This document shows positions 38,701 through 50,200 of a stretch of DNA of 64,000 nucleotides, piece after piece. Origin of the DNA: Ischnura elegans (lineage: Eukaryota > Arthropoda > Insecta > Odonata > Coenagrionidae). The number at the start of each line of letters is the position of its first letter. The stretch's first letter is position 1. Made by a program: the position numbers and the translations under genes. Location: the NCBI RefSeq assembly GCF_921293095.1, contig NC_060246.1, forward strand, positions 92,501,030-92,565,029, in the 5' to 3' direction. A model generated the notes under the pieces. That model was not told the DNA's origin. It saw only the letters and a list, made by a program, of their open reading frames with translations, and searched no databases.

Positions 38701-41700
38701 GCGTGGTTAGGGGCAGGGACAATAAAAGGGGGGTGAGAAAGCCATAACCCCCAATTTTCGAGAATGTACTTAAGTAGCCAGCTGCTTGAGAGCTATTCTG
38801 CATACATAGTTTATATATATAATACATAGTTTACTGGTAAGGAGAACCAGTGAATGACATCTTCACATTTGAGGGCAATCAGAAATAATACCATATCTCA
38901 CGCAGACATTACTCCATTATTAACACAAAATATAACAAAGGAGTACATTAATAGTGAATCCAAACACATCATGCCAACCCAAAAAAAATACTTCTAAATG
39001 GCTGACCCATGAATTCCTGCAGACAATGAAGAAAACGGGCATAAATATTTATTTACAACTGACAATATAAAAATGTAATTTTCTGGCCTACCATTTGAAT
39101 GTGATGATGATGATGCAGTAGATTGATTGGCAGATGATGAAGAAGATGATGATGAGCCTTTAGGATGAAGGACTCCTTCCATCAAAGCAACTCCAAACTG
39201 AAGTCTTCGACCAGGCATACGAGCAATATGAGACCATGTGTTGCTCCTTGGATCATAACATTCAATGCTTGTCTCCCCTAAATAAATGACATTCAAATAA
39301 CAGTTATATCAACAACTAGGGAAATTTTAAAGACTCCAGCAAGGAATTTTGTAGGGAATTAGCAAATATGTATGTGGCTAGAGTTCAAATAACTGGAATT
39401 TCGAAGATTGAACAAAGAAATTTTAAATACATAATTATTCTGGATATTTTCCATAATTTTCAACTCAGCAAAGCTATAATTTTCAACTTAATTACACAAG
39501 CGAAGGTTGCGAAGAAAAAATATTTTAAACGGAACATATTAACAGAGATATTGAGCTCTGAAACAGCTAAAATTACCAATTTTTTTTACTTGACTGGGAA
39601 AGAATGTCTGTTAGGTGTAGCATTTTCACTGACTGTTCTATTACTGTATTTGTGCATAATTTAATGACCTATATTATATACATGATTCTGAAGTTATTCC
39701 GCAGCACGACTATAAGTACAGGAGATCAAAGAGACAAGGAATTTGGGCAAGGTATGTTTTTTTGTGATGATTCCTAAAGGAAATTCTCTTACAATGTTTG
39801 TCATAATAAACCTCCAGTTTTTCGGTCCCGTGAAGTTCTTAATAAGGAGATTTTACTGTACCATTTCTGATATTTTCATGACAATCCATTTGGCTAAATA
39901 AATTTTAATGATGGAAAACCTCTGTAGAATAAATCCACTACACCAAATATGAAATTACATCCTCATATTGTATAACTTCCACTGCTCTCACCACCAATGC
40001 AATAAATTAATCATAGACTAGTCATCACCATACCTTTATATGCCTCCATTCCGCCAATAGCATACACTTTTCCAAGGGTAGCCTTGCGTGGATGAGCCCT
40101 TGGATGGAGCTGCAGCATGAGTTTGGGCCTACGTTCAGGGAGAGCATGGAATGTTAAAGCCTCCATAACTAAAGACTGGCATTCCACATCCTTGGCCAAT
40201 AGAGGCTCTGTTGCCACATTGTCAGCAATAAACTGATAAGAGGGATGGAAATCACTTTGTTACTACAAAAAGGTCAAAAACCAAAAAGCTTAATATCAAC
40301 AAGTGATATTTTGTACTCACAGCAGGAGAGAGAAGAGGTAGTCTTACAAGACCAAGTAAGCGACTAGCTTCTTTACATCTCACTTCTGGATCATGGTGCA
40401 GCCATGACATCAAAGCCTGTAGGGAATAAAAAGAATTCAGTGAGTTATATCACGGTCCATGCATACGCCACTCCTGGAATATGGCTACACATTTACTTCA
40501 GATGTTATTTCAACCAGAAGATACGACAAGTTTCAAACTTTTGGGGAGAATTGTTGGGAAATATTTATATTTCCCTCCAAGCCATTCTCAACAAAGTATT
40601 TTCCGAACGAATTACAAATCTGAAACTTTTTTTAGGACTAGTCATTTATTAGTACCCATGAGACATGGTGCTATTCAGTGAGCAAGATAAAGACTTACTA
40701 ACTAACATCTGAAACTTATAAACAAAATAAAACGTACTTGAAATATGACTTCCTCTGATGGAACATTAAGGTCATCTGACTCCAAGAGTGTTGCAACTTC
40801 ATCCGCTGGCAGAAGCAAAAACTCCTGATTAGCAATTACTTCCATAAAATGTTCCTGAAATAATGGAATGTCATGAAATCATTTTTTTGTAAACAGAGGC
40901 AGAACTCTTCCATAAAGACAAATTAATACCGGATGTGTCATTTAGTAATAAGAATCATTCAAATAATGATATTTTCGGTGGTTTTGACGACTAATTATGA
41001 TACATAGCCATACGAAGAACACTAACTTCACACATACATATGTATCAAATTTCTACTTGGATCAACCATTGGTTTCAAAAGTTTGGCATGATCACCAGGT
41101 ACAGCACACATTAATTTCACATGAATAGTACTTATCGTTTGTAGCTCTAAAATTTACAGAATGATTTTGAATGATTTATTTTCCCTTTAAAGAATAATCC
41201 ACCAATTATCTACGAAAGGTTGCAGGGAAAAGAGACAAAATGCAAATTTTAAATTAAAAATATAACCTACCGAGGTATACTTATGAGCCGCTTCACATAG
41301 TCCAGGGCAACTTTGAGCATCGGCAAACAAGCGTATTCCAATGCAATTGGACGGGTGGAGCTGCTTCAACAGGAAAGAACAACAAGCAGAGACAACCGGA
41401 GGCAGCTGTAAGATTCTGGCACTCACAAGCAGAGTCTCAACGCACTCCTCTCTGAGCTCTACCCATCCTATAATGGAATGAATTCAAAGGTCAATGGCAT
41501 AACTATCAAGTTCCTCAGGGTTTACTGTTCACTGAAAATTGATGACAAGATTCTAATAGAATGTGACTATGAGCTAAATTGACAGGCATTATACAGATAA
41601 TATACGAGGGTGGGTTGAGAACGAAAGGAGGATAAATTAGCTGGCTAAATAAGGTAGCCACTGGGGGTAGCTCGTTACCCCAGGCTCAGAAAGTGTGAAA

Positions 41701-43494
41701 TTAGAGGTTTAAAACGTTTGGAATTGATACTAGTAACAACATCTGCTGGGAGTAGACAAGAGTGACTTGTGATCCCATTGCATAGGAACCAAAAAAACGT
41801 GTAGTGGCTTTGAGAATTCCTATTATCCGTGTGGGGTGACTAGTTATCCCAATGTGGCCACAACCATAGCTCAAGTCAGATCTTTCTTTTCGAGACAACT
41901 TATTTGTGGTGTCAATCGATAAAATAAAGGTGTCTTTAATATTGTAGTGAAAAAAAATTTCTCAATCCTAGTTGCTATGAAATCACGTCTATCCATGTGA
42001 AATAATTCAGTTACATTTTTGCACGATATTGTTTCCTGAATAGATCTAGGGTAAGTTTCAACCAGGGGCAGAGGTGCTTAGTGTGTGAGCGAAAGAAGGA
42101 TAGAAAAATTCGGGTCGCATGTTCGCTCTACATGTAGAAGGCCGGCTGGCGAGGAACATCGGTTGCCTCTGTACATGACATGTGCTGGTCAACAACTTTG
42201 TTTTATTCTAATATCAAGAAAATAACGTTTTTTAATTTTTCTATAAGTAAATATGTACATATTTAGAAGACAATAAGAGCCCTAAAAAGTCAAACTATGA
42301 GATGAGTGATTTTGACCATTTTTCCTGACAGCAATTTTGCAAAATAAATATACTATTTGCAAGAATGGTGGATACCGTTATTTCTTATGGTAGTAGTAGT
42401 ATATCTTGTAGGTAAGACCCTAAATTTTTGCCTTCTTATTGAAAAATAACAGAGTGATGATTTTTTTTCTTTCAAAAAAAGCAGTTGTTTCAATTCTCAC
42501 ATATAAGACCAGTTCCCACGCGAGAGCGGAGCGAGACTATCTATAAATTGACTGACGAAAATCATTAGGATTGTTGAAATGCCGTTCAACAAACATGAAG
42601 CACCTGGTTAGAAGTCCTAAAATATGCAGTAGTATGTTTTGTATAACTAGGTTTTTTCGGAGTAGGGAAACGAGATATCCCATGTGGACACTATACGGCC
42701 ACCAATGGCTAAAAAATAATCGATTGATCAAAATATAGTCTTCAAATCAATGCATTATTATAACTAAAGTAGGCAAGAATTTTAATGGAATTCCACAAAG
42801 CTGCATCAATTCTCACCTGTGTAGCAGTAATGCACCAGGGTTTGCAAAGCATCTGGATCTAAGTCAACTAATGTAACCTCATCTTCGCCAGCTTCCTTCA
42901 GGGCTCCCGTAAACATTGCTGAAAAGTACTCAGATGCTGCGCTTAACACCAGCCGATGAGCTGGAATTCGTCGGTTTCCTGACAATGGGAATGAAAAATT
43001 TACATCTAGATATCCAAAAGGTCGTGAGAGACAGAAAGATTTTCCAATTTCATGGCAATCATATGCAATGTATTTTTTTTAAATTAAACAAACATCAACC
43101 AGCTGAAAATAATTTGCATACCAGCAATTAGAGTGACGTCAGTGAATCGCTCTTGATTAAGATAATCTTCCATTCGTTTCAGACTACTCTCTGCATGTTC
43201 ACCAGACCTGAAGCATTCTTCTTGACCATTACTATTGGGGAAAGAATCTCCCATCACTTCAACAAATCCATTGCCAGAAGTTGAGGCTCTTTCTGGACTT
43301 AACATAGATCTCACTCCATCAACAAGATCAGAGACACTGCGACCCCCATCCCGTACTTCATCCCCATTGGGTGAAGCATCTTCTCTTAGGCCAGGAATAA
43401 CTACATTCTCTTCTCCATGGCCTCCTGGAGCATTTTCGGCAATGCCAACATGCTCAGCATCTCCTCCATCTCCAGCATTACTTTTTTGATCCAT
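29737..43494 (-). CDS. KLHL5: BTB-BACK-Kelch protein of the KLHL1/4/5 group, 12 coding exons
   Basis: Such proteins usually act as cullin-3 ubiquitin-ligase adaptors (BTB/BACK bind CUL3, the propeller binds substrate); this clade also includes actin-binding members. In transcript order the exons are 43494-43122, 42978-42817, 41467-41271, 40854-40738, 40416-40321, 40232-40034, 39277-39092, 38433-38254, 38164-38002, 37462-37244, 36686-36515 and 29793-29737 (TAA). All phases fit: 706 residues. An acidic N-terminus (1-105) leads to BTB (about 107-215; [20 protein letters not shown]), BACK (about 220-330; [19 protein letters not shown]) and six kelch blades (about 368-706) with GG doublets and Tyr/Trp pairs. 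Blade 3 [17 protein letters not shown] and the end [13 protein letters not shown] point to KLHL1/4/5. A Ser-rich insert (about 417-463) separates blades 1 and 2. The start is the first ATG of an exon whose acceptor lies 11 bases upstream, implying a spliced 5' UTR. The choice among KLHL1, 4 and 5 is uncertain. Confidence 0.94.
31289..31904. mobile_element. ~0.6-kb element with imperfect inverted ends
   Basis: The left end TTAAGCTGGATTCTCATGCA and the complement of the right end (CTAAAGTTGGATTCATGTGC) match well. Similarity continues inward for about 40 bp, including GCGAAACTACA against GTGAAACTGCG. TTAA at the left edge suggests a piggyBac- or Kolobok-type target, but the right edge reads TTTAG. 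It is much richer in CpG than the surrounding intron, a sign of foreign or younger origin. No coding capacity is seen. Confidence 0.55.
32099..32963. mobile_element. Mini-pogo (Tigger/jerky-type) element, interrupted
   Basis: TA borders both ends (32097-32098 and 32964-32965). The left end CAGCAGAATACCGATTATCC and the complement of the right end (GAGCACACTCCCTATTATCT) share about 15 of 23 bases, and GGATTATCCGTG-like subterminal repeats follow. This is the style of pogo-family transposons. The interior is too short for a transposase; the 146-codon minus-strand frame inside shows no DDE or HTH motif. A 157-bp MITE sits 10 bp from its right tip. Confidence 0.65.
32797..32953. mobile_element. 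157-bp MITE with 10-bp target duplication
   Basis: The 15-bp ends (ATAGGCGGATCCAGG and the complement of CCTGGATCCGCCCCT) are inverted repeats with two mismatches. GAGTGTGCTC is repeated directly on both sides (32787-32796 and 32954-32963). A 9-10 bp duplication suggests a Mutator-like mobiliser. A G-run inside the left end faces a C-run 20 bp further in. Confidence 0.75.
35129..35776. mobile_element. MITE family 1, copy C
   Basis: Full-length 648-bp copy, GGGTGGTTTCC to GGAAACTACCC, bordered by TA on both sides, in the last KLHL intron. It keeps the CATGCATGCATTGG segment shared with copy B. Many CG dinucleotides of copies A and B appear here as CA or TG, which fits methylation-driven decay inside this gene. 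Confidence 0.8.
36765..37015. mobile_element. MITE family 1, copy D, truncated
   Basis: Left end GGGTGGTTTCCTAT with TA before it; the similarity to copies A-C stops near 37015 (after GGCTATGAGTGCC), so the right half is missing. It lies between KLHL exons 36515-36686 and 37244-37462. Confidence 0.7.
39103..39160 (-). repeat. KLHL5: Ser-coding ATG/TGA-type microsatellite inside a KLHL exon
   Basis: On the plus strand this is an imperfect run of gatgat units; on the coding strand it reads as TCA/TCT/TCC serine codons. It encodes part of the Ser-rich insert between kelch blades 1 and 2. Replication slippage is the likely cause of the insert's growth. Confidence 0.7.
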
Positions 43495-46450
43495 TGATGA
43501 TGACACTGGAATGAAATCATTGCATATTACGCCAAGGCAGTGTCTCACATAAAAGGCTTATGAGTTTTTAAAGTCTAACTTCAAGAAAAAAATACCAAAA
43601 ACAAATAAGTAAGATTTTAAATAGATTAAATTTGAGGTAATCAACATTAGACATGAATGTCTGCATCCCTGCCTCCTACAGCTCCATTTACAAAACATAT
43701 TTCCCTATTTAATAGTCTCATTCATCCACCATAACATGCAATAATTCTACCACTAGGCTAATAAATGGCTTAATGCCAATGTATAAATCACAGTTGAATT
43801 CCTTCATCCCACACTTTCCCCAGCCATCCTCATTTCCTTGGTATAGTATTCAACACAAACAGAGACAACAGGCAGCATCATTAATTCTGTCACCTTCTTC
43901 TAACTAGCCATTAACATTTTTGACCATCGACACAAAAGCATGTCCTTGCCTCTTCCATACTTTTCTTCTTGTCTCACTATATTTTCACCATTTTCACCAT
44001 TTGGTGCATTTTCAATGCATTCTATTTATTTTCAAGCTATCCCTCTCTATATTCAAGTTCTTAAAACAACTTGTTTTTCCTGATATTTCCATGCCATAAT
44101 CTGTGGTTTCTGAACCCTTCTTGTAATTCCCCTATCCGCTAACTCCTGGCTTACACCCCACTTAACTCTTCTAAGTGCCCACATTTTTAGTGTCTCAACA
44201 CTCTAGCCTTTTGAACCTGATGTTACATTTCATTAACACAAGTCCACATCCAGATTTAAAATGTGAGTGCTCCACGGCTAAACCTGTGGTATGAGCCCTC
44301 CAGCCGATGGAACTGGGAGAGGGTACAAAATACACCTCAGTTAAGAGGTCCCTGTGGATGTGGGCCTCCAAGCACCCTATTATTTATTCCATGCTGAAAG
44401 GGACCATCACTCCTCCTTGATCCATTGTATGTACTTCGTCTTGATTACTCATTTTGACTGATATTTGAAACAAGTATCATGTCAATATTACATGCAGTGC
44501 ATAGACACATAACTTGTTTAAAAGTTGTGCTAAACCCTTTTTTAACCTATGAGTTAAACAAAAAGACACAAGTCACAGAATCAAAATAGAATTCAACCAG
44601 TCAAGCAGGAGCCATGCATCCTCTTCAGCTTGAATAACACAATTCTTTGCACATTGGATGTAACTAGAAGATTCCTGCAAGGGTTGGATCTACAGGACCA
44701 AATGTAAAACATTGACAACCATACTAGATGGTTCTAGGAACTTATTTATGATTTGCTATGAGTATTGTTATCGTACCGTGAGAAAGTTTATTTTTCAAAA
44801 GAGAAAATGGAAGAACTGACTTGACACAAAAAATTGGGAATCACATTACCTACCTTTTGGTAGATTGGCAGCTTCTTGGTCATACTAGGGGCAAGTATGA
44901 AACTATTATCATAAAATGCTATATATCCAGTAGGCTCTTGCTAGAATCCTCGGACTCCTGCGAGGTCAAGTATCCCTGACAAAGACTGCGGTCCACATCC
45001 ATATCAGAAATTGGGAAGCTCGACTCTTCTCCATATGTCATTGAATACAACTCCCTTTTGTACTATTATACCAAATACCTCTGTTACCTATATTTTTCTT
45101 AAACACCCACCTTATATCCCCAACAAAACTCTTCTGACTTTTCCCTTTAGTAATTTTCTTCGTCCAACCCAAGTTCCTGACTGCATTTCTACTCCTTCAC
45201 ACCACTATCAATGCATTCCAGTTTGCCATGACAAAGAAATATTCCTCTAGATATTTCTGAATTATTTCCTCCAATTTACATCTTCCTGCCAATGACTTCT
45301 TTCCAGCATTCTCTTTTACATTAATATGGGAAATTTCCGAGCTCTTTCCCAGCTCAGCTTGATATAAAATTCTTCACCGTCTTTCTCAAATTCATCAAGA
45401 CCATTTTTGACACTTTCGAGGAGAGACACTTTCCGACGTGACAATTGGGTATAGCGCCGCCGTTCCCTGTGTTGCTAATTAATTATAATCCTAAACTGTA
45501 CAGGGTTAAAGACAGCATGCCATGAGAAGCAGGCAGTGGTAGTTCAATTTTAGATTTCCAAAGCTAAATAGGTGCTGTTGCATTTATAGACACTTGGCCT
45601 ATAGTAGCATCCTGAGACTAACATGGTCATAATTCGGTAATATGAAATTATTACAACTAATAACTTAACGTTATCCGCATACAATAGTCCGAGAAAACTC
45701 CCAATAAAAAACAAATAACTGCATTCTCTTGAAAAACAAAAGTAACGACATGAACTAGCAAGAACAATGCAGCTGTACTTAGTCTACTCCGAGAAAAAGA
45801 TACGCTAGGGATAGACCATATCATACACGGCACCGGTTGGCGATGTACTAAACACATCATCTAATTAAGGAAGCATAATTTCGCTACAATATTCCTCGAT
45901 TCTTATATACCATAGTAAATCAAACAGATAAAACAATGGTATTGTAAGGATATACGGCAAACATAACGGAACTGTCGCACCGATTATATCACTCGGGGTC
46001 TTACCAAATTTTTCACAAAAAATAAATAATGGATATACTTAAGTAAAATGTAAAATAGAATAAAATAATAATTTAAAATATAGTAGTTTACCTTAATTGC
46101 TGGTGAGCTTTATTACACTGCTTACAGCTTTTTTCATTTATTCTCGGTCCTTGGTGAGGAAAATTACATCGCTGTCGCACTAATTGTGATTTCCGCAAAC
46201 AAAAGCTCGTCCAGAAACGCTGAGTCCAGAACAATATCCATTAATATGACCCCACGAGATTGATAAAAACGTCCATCAACCAATGACCCTTTGACAGTTA
46301 AATACTGGTTAAATACCAACAAATACCAGCTGTAGCATGTTTGCGTTTTTCCTTTTTGCTAGCAGTTACCTAAGTCACCACGGTCGCCACTGCAGTCAAT
46401 TATTAGCGCTCATTTTGAAATCATGCGATTTCGGGGACAATGTTTGTCAT
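43495..46450 (-). other. KLHL5: 5' UTR piece and upstream region of the KLHL gene
   Basis: Bases 43495-43505 are 5' UTR of the start exon, bounded by an acceptor (ttcattccag). The promoter should lie to the right. A CpG-richer patch at about 46140-46450 with a possible donor near 46092 (gtaaac on the minus strand) could be the first exon and promoter; this is inference. The rest is AT-rich with no gene, including a pyrimidine-rich tract at about 43640-44240. Confidence 0.4.
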
Positions 46451-46959
46451 GAAAAGGTAGGCATAATTCGATTCTAAACCTATAGAAAATAAAAATTAAA
46501 ACCATACAGATTACATTTAAAATGGAATGATTGTTAACAAAAATAGAGAATACGAAACAAATGTGGTTAAATAATTTGAACTACAGCGCACATTGCCTAA
46601 TCTCACCTCATTACACTCTTTGATCGTAGATGAAAAAATCGTATTCCTATATGTGCATTTAATAAAATAGGCACAAAGTAGGAGTTTAGTGGGCTCGGTT
46701 CAGTTGCTCGCTTCTGACACTGGCTATTATTATAAAATGTTTGCTACATGATAATCACTTCCCCACCAGGGTCCTAGTAATAATTATTTTTCATCTTTTA
46801 CTGTCTAGGTTATTCCACCACAGCTTAGGACTGGAGTGAGTGAAAAACTGACTGAAAAATTCAAAGCAATCATTTTTTTCTTATAAAAAAATTTGCATTA
46901 AAAGATGACATCCATTGGTGCTTCAAAGCAAAAGAAGATTACCCTTATCTGTGCAAACA

Positions 46960-47219
46960 ATGGGGACCTGCGTCATAACCATGGGGGGATGAGCAGGATA
47001 ATTCCCTCCCCCCAAAGCCTCAGAGAAGAAAAAAATATTTATAACCATTGACTAGTTTTGACACATAATAACTGCATTGTTTCAAGTTAAATTTTAAGTG
47101 CCAAAATGATGAAAATGTATTTCCAGGCATGTTATTTTTCAAAAATTTTCCTGGGGGCAAGTTCGGACCTGCCTGGGGGAGATCGCCCCTCCAAAGCATA
47201 TTCCTAGTTACGCCACTGA
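46960..47219. mobile_element. Decayed hAT-like MITE
   Basis: The right end TAGTTACGCCACTG (complement CAGTGGCGTAACTA) is a typical hAT-MITE terminus. G- and C-rich blocks at about 46982-47020 and 47145-47190 mirror those of the 26865-27184 element. The left end is poorly preserved and no duplication is seen. Confidence 0.4.
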
Positions 47220-50200
47220 CATGGACATTTCAATGCTTGAAACCTAATTCTAAATGAATGCTTTTTCAAGCTATATGAGCGAAAGAGTGTCCTATAGATG
47301 CAAACAACATCACTTCACAGACTGAAGCATTCAATCAGCATGATGAAGTACCTAATTTAATTTTTGCGACACTTTAAGGATATAGTAAAATCTACTTCAT
47401 ATTAGGGTACAACAACATTTATATGCTGATAAATATAATCAATATTTTTCCCATGAAAAGACCAGCGCCCTCTCTGAGTTCTGATAAACTTCTTATTCCC
47501 TGATGAAATCTCAGAAAATATAGCAAGGAATGTCAAATAAATCTCACATTTAATCAATGAAGTTTTTACATACAATCAACAGAGCGTATATACCTACTTG
47601 GGAAACTTCATAAAAATGACATTTCCTTTGTTTCTAGATGGAAACTTCACAGAGTAATGCCTGATGAACACTTATCATTGGCCACCTCAGTGTGTGAAGT
47701 TATCAAGCTAAACCACCTTTATGGGTTGAAATCCAACAGAGGGACATTGAAAAAGAAAAATGGAGGGATCAGAAAAAAATGTCTCACATGGTAAAGCTTA
47801 CCCACAGCATACATAGTAAGGACTAATTATGTATGCAGGAGAACATAATTAATATACATATATTAAATTTTGGATAATTCCGTACATTTTTAAACATGAA
47901 CTTTTCTCATTCAGTGATGAGGTTTCCAAAGAGTCATAGGTGGCTAACAGTTACATTGTTGATTTCTGTGGGGGAAGAAGGGGTGTGCATCTTAAAATGA
48001 GAGGTCTACAGGTTTCAATTATAAATAAAACCATGAAAGTTTTTATCTTTGTATATTTTATTAAACACAACTACTTAATTCCTTGAAACCAAGAACAATT
48101 TCAGGAACTACTTTTTCATTCTTGATTCAGAAAATTACACAACATTAAATATAAGTGCATATAAAATCACTAAAGAAAATATATATCTTTTTAGGACAGC
48201 CAAGAATTCCATCGAAAACTTTTTTCCATGGCAAAAACAAAGAATGTGAATGTAAGGTGAATATTTAAAACCAAATAATTTGATGCAAACACAAATATAA
48301 GTACAGTCTGTACATGACATATATGTAATAAACTTTGGCTAAAATGGCTAATAAAACAAGACCATTCCAACAGTAAAAACAGACTAAATGAATCACAGAA
48401 CTAATGGGACACCTTAGGAGTCTCACAACACATTGACAAGAAGAATAATGCATTATATAACAATATCTTATACATAGGTAATAAATACAAATAAAAGGAT
48501 GTAATTCATATCACATAACTGCATTCTGCAGCATCTAATAGCAAAAACTTGTAATGCCTGTAATTAAGTAAATATTCATTTAAAAGAAAAAATACTGAAA
48601 TTCCTTATGCAGAATATCAAACAATAAAGTACAAATAACTTTTACCCATAACTCAAGGAAAACATCTCTACTTACGTTCAAGAAATAAAAAGTTGCATGG
48701 CATAAAATGTCACACCCAAAGTATCTGCAACATTTCACTGACCATCCAAAGCACACCCAGTATAGAGGAAATTTTCAAATAAAGTACACATCATGGATTG
48801 ATTCTTAATTATTACACTGTAGATACATATATACTGAGACATAAGATCTATAAATTTCAAACTGCTTACCAACAATAAGTAGGGCACATAAGTGGAAGAA
48901 GCTGCATATTTAGTTCCAAATTAATACCATTTCATTCAAAAATTCATTGATAAAAAATAAGATTGCAGTTTTCATTGAATTTTATCTTCCCACAGCCTGG
49001 ATAAATGTGGCACGTCATAATTCAGGAGTCAACATTTTCATTGACCTTTCATTGGCTTTTCTCACTAAACCAGGTTGTGAGCAGTTTAAAAAAAATCAAT
49101 AAGAGGAAAGCTGCAATCTTAGGTGTATTTGCATTGGATAAAATGGAACATTTCTACCACATTGTGCCTACATAACCACAAAAATTTTATCAATTTTCAC
49201 AGAGGCAATCTAGAAATCACTAAATCAACAATTTCAAGTCCTCCCACAGCCCAAGACTTAGTGCAACTGCAATGGTGTGAGGGATTTCAATAGTAAGTAT
49301 AATTTAATTAAAAACCAAGGCAGGATAGAAAAATATAAGAGTGAAAAAGACAAAACATGCAAAGGCCAACAGCATGTCCAAAGGGCACTACTACAATAAA
49401 ATTTAAAATGAAAAATGAAACAGGTTTCCTAATGGCACTGATAATATTATTTTGTGAGGGCTACTGTTTGTATAGGAAGTCATTTTCCAACATGCATTGT
49501 CATTTCCTTACACGATTATCCCATTTGTGAATTGATCTTCCTACAATTTGAGAGTCAAGTTAACAAAAACAAACAATAGCAAATACATGCAAATATGCAA
49601 TTTCTGAAGTATAAAATAAAGACAACAAATCTCTGATTACATGGGAGTACCAATAATTTTATACTGTCCAACATGAAAGAAGGGATTTACAGGCACTGAA
49701 AAACTTGCAAGTATGGTTTGAAGGGACATTTCGTTGTATGAGTTGGATTGGATTGAACACATTTATTAGAGTTGAAATTAAATAAATTCCACATGCTAGC
49801 AAAATTAATGATCTTATCAAGAAACCCATCGAAAATTACACATCCAGGATTTAAGAAGCAGTTAATTAACTACTATAAATTATTTCACATTTTTTAATAT
49901 ATCAATAACTGAAACAAATAAATATTAGAACTGTTAAAATTTCAAAGACAAAAAATTCAAAATACCTCATTTATGACTTTTTACCTAAGAGAACAACAGA
50001 TATGAGAGTGAGGTTACGATGCCATTGTAAACTGTTTTTTTCTTTTAATTATTCAATAACACATTGGTCAGATATATACAAAAAGCAGCGAGACAAAATT
50101 TCATTTTTAGATTATTTGAAACTGAGGAAGCATTGCATATCCACTTGGGGTTGTAAGAATGTTTTGCAATAAATAAACAGAAACATTTGATTTTGTTCAA

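Noticed and set aside
41640-42760. Two short stretches (near 41830 and 42670) sharing a TTATCCCAATGTGG / ATATCCCATGTGG motif
   Set aside because: The shared part is short and no boundaries or inverted ends support an element.
43640-44240. Pyrimidine-rich tract whose complement looked faintly like a LINE C-terminus
   Set aside because: The resemblance is weak, interrupted by stops and lacks any reverse-transcriptase motif.
44854-44883. Possible alternative first coding exon of KLHL (MTKKLPIYQK before gtaggt)
   Set aside because: The donor phase does not fit the acceptor at 43505, which would shift the frame before the BTB domain.
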